NCBI GenBank assembly: GCA_019242065.1
Contig: JAFAWJ010000770.1
Location: 1-7,752 of the forward strand
Direction of reading: 5' to 3'
Length of the DNA stretch: 7,752 nucleotides
Source: Chloroflexota bacterium
GTDB taxonomy: Bacteria > Chloroflexota > UBA6077 > CF-72
Positions 6,869-7,752 of the stretch are shown here, one piece after another. Both the position numbers and the translations under genes were made by a program. The notes below the pieces were generated by a model. It was not told where the DNA came from, did no database searches, and was given only the letters and a program-made list of their open reading frames with translations. The first letter of the stretch is position 1, and each line of letters begins with the position of its first letter.

Positions 6869-7752
6869 GAAAAGACCCGCGGCGCGAGCTCACGCCAGGA
6901 TGAGGGGGCGATCTGTGCGATGGCCATAGCGATGGTGACCGCGCCGAGAAGTCGTCCGTCGCGGCTGGTCACTGGTAAGGCAGCCAGGTGGAGATCGGCC
7001 ACCTGGCGCGCCGCGCTAGTGGCTGGTTCGAGAGCGTCGATGCTGCTCATCTGGGGGCGCATCAGCGACTCGATTGGCGTGCGCTCATCGGCGACCGCGA
7101 AATCGCGCAACGTGACCACCCCCTGCAGGTGTCGTTCACTGTCTGAGTCGATGACATACAGGTAGTTCGCGAAATTTCGCGAGCAGAGCTCCCCCTCGAG
7201 ATCGCGGCGCGCCGCGCCGACCGTGTCCGTGGCGTGCACGCACACCAGCTGGTTGGTCATGATGCCGCCGGCCGTGTCTTCGGGATAGCGCAGCAGATCG
7301 ACGATCAGGTCACGCTGGGGCTCGGCTACCCGTTGCAAGAGGCGCTGGGCGCGCTCGGGAAGCAGTGAGCCGAGCAGGTCGGCGGCGGACTCGGGCGCCA
7401 TGAGAGTCAACAGGCGTGCCGATTGGTCCTCGTCGAGCACCTGGATCACCTGTGCCTGACGCTCGGGCGACATCGTTTCGAGCGTGTCGGCCGCGATCGG
7501 ATCCTCGATCAGGGTGAGCAGTTCGGCGGCATGCAGATATGGCAGCGCGTCAAGCAGGCGGGCGATCTCCGCGGGCTGCAACCGTGTGATCTGACGGTGG
7601 TAGTCCTGTCCCTGGCGTGCGGCCTCGGGATCGCCCCGCAGAAACTCGATGTCTTTCCAGTCGACCAGTTGTCGCGCGGCGCCACGACCGAGCACGCCGC
7701 GTCCGAGGCGCCGCAGCACGGCCCAGGGACTGACATCCGCGCCCGCCAGCCA
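6865..7752 (-). CDS. MgtE-type N-domain plus CBS-pair protein without membrane domain, partial
   Basis: 295 residues are visible; the frame stays open to the right edge, so the N-terminus is missing. The visible start (LVDWKDIEFL, 29-38) resembles the end of a PRC-barrel-like segment. Residues about 57-158 form a helical repeat of MgtE_N type (LQPAEIARLLDALP, MSPERQAQVIQVLD, MAPESAADLLGSLLPE). YPEDTAGGIMT (156-166) leads into CBS 1 (about 162-222), and CBS 2 spans about 228-283. In MgtE these cytosolic parts sense Mg2+ and gate a five-helix pore. Here the protein stops 12 residues after CBS 2 with no membrane helix, and an Nramp-like carrier begins within its stop codon. I infer a cytosolic sensor/regulator of that carrier. 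An internal GTG at 7719 could be mistaken for the start, but coding sequence continues upstream of it. Confidence 0.88.
   Translation of the reverse strand, partial: WLAGADVSPWAVLRRLGRGVLGRGAARQLVDWKDIEFLRGDPEAARQGQDYHRQITRLQPAEIARLLDALPYLHAAELLTLIEDPIAADTLETMSPERQAQVIQVLDEDQSARLLTLMAPESAADLLGSLLPERAQRLLQRVAEPQRDLIVDLLRYPEDTAGGIMTNQLVCVHATDTVGAARRDLEGELCSRNFANYLYVIDSDSERHLQGVVTLRDFAVADERTPIESLMRPQMSSIDALEPATSAARQVADLHLAALPVTSRDGRLLGAVTIAMAIAQIAPSSWRELAPRVFS

Noticed and set aside
5918..7165. Long +strand open frame (415 codons) opposite the Nramp-like and MgtE-like genes
   Set aside because: It is Arg/Asp/Gln/His-rich without hydrophobic core or motif, and is fully explained as a mirror of the minus-strand coding frames.

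Overview
This 7.75 kb window comes from a high-GC bacterial chromosome (roughly 60-65% GC by eye). All seven genes lie on the minus strand, so transcription runs from the right edge to the left edge. I see no RNA genes, insertion sequences or CRISPR. An F420-type luciferase-like oxidoreductase, an Nramp-like carrier next to a membrane-free MgtE-type protein, and GTG/TTG starts would fit Chloroflexota or Actinomycetota, but this placement is an inference.

Right part (7752-3188): a tightly packed run of genes. A protein with MgtE-type N-terminal and CBS domains but no membrane domain (N-terminus outside the window) overlaps by 4 bp a divergent Nramp-family metal transporter. Ten bases later comes a diacylglycerol/lipid kinase of the DgkB/YegS type. 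This overlaps by 4 bp an MFS exporter that probably starts at a TTG. The F420-dependent-type LLM oxidoreductase follows after a 25 bp gap. The first two genes look like one functional unit: a Mg2+-sensing cytosolic module beside a separate, non-MgtE pore. The others are probably co-transcribed, but I see no clear pathway link.

Left part (2215-1): a 95 bp gap carries a TetR-type inverted repeat placed directly on a candidate -10 element, followed by a strong ribosome binding site and a ferritin-like/R2-like diiron protein with its ligand motifs intact. After a 203 bp gap with a phased repeat array comes a clear paralogue of that protein, running off the left edge. In it the Glu of both ExxH iron-binding motifs is replaced, which suggests a metal-free partner or regulatory subunit. 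The +strand open frames across these genes are shadows of high-GC coding DNA.

The two points most worth following are the intact/degenerate diiron pair with its regulatory DNA, and the MgtE-sensor/Nramp-pore pair.
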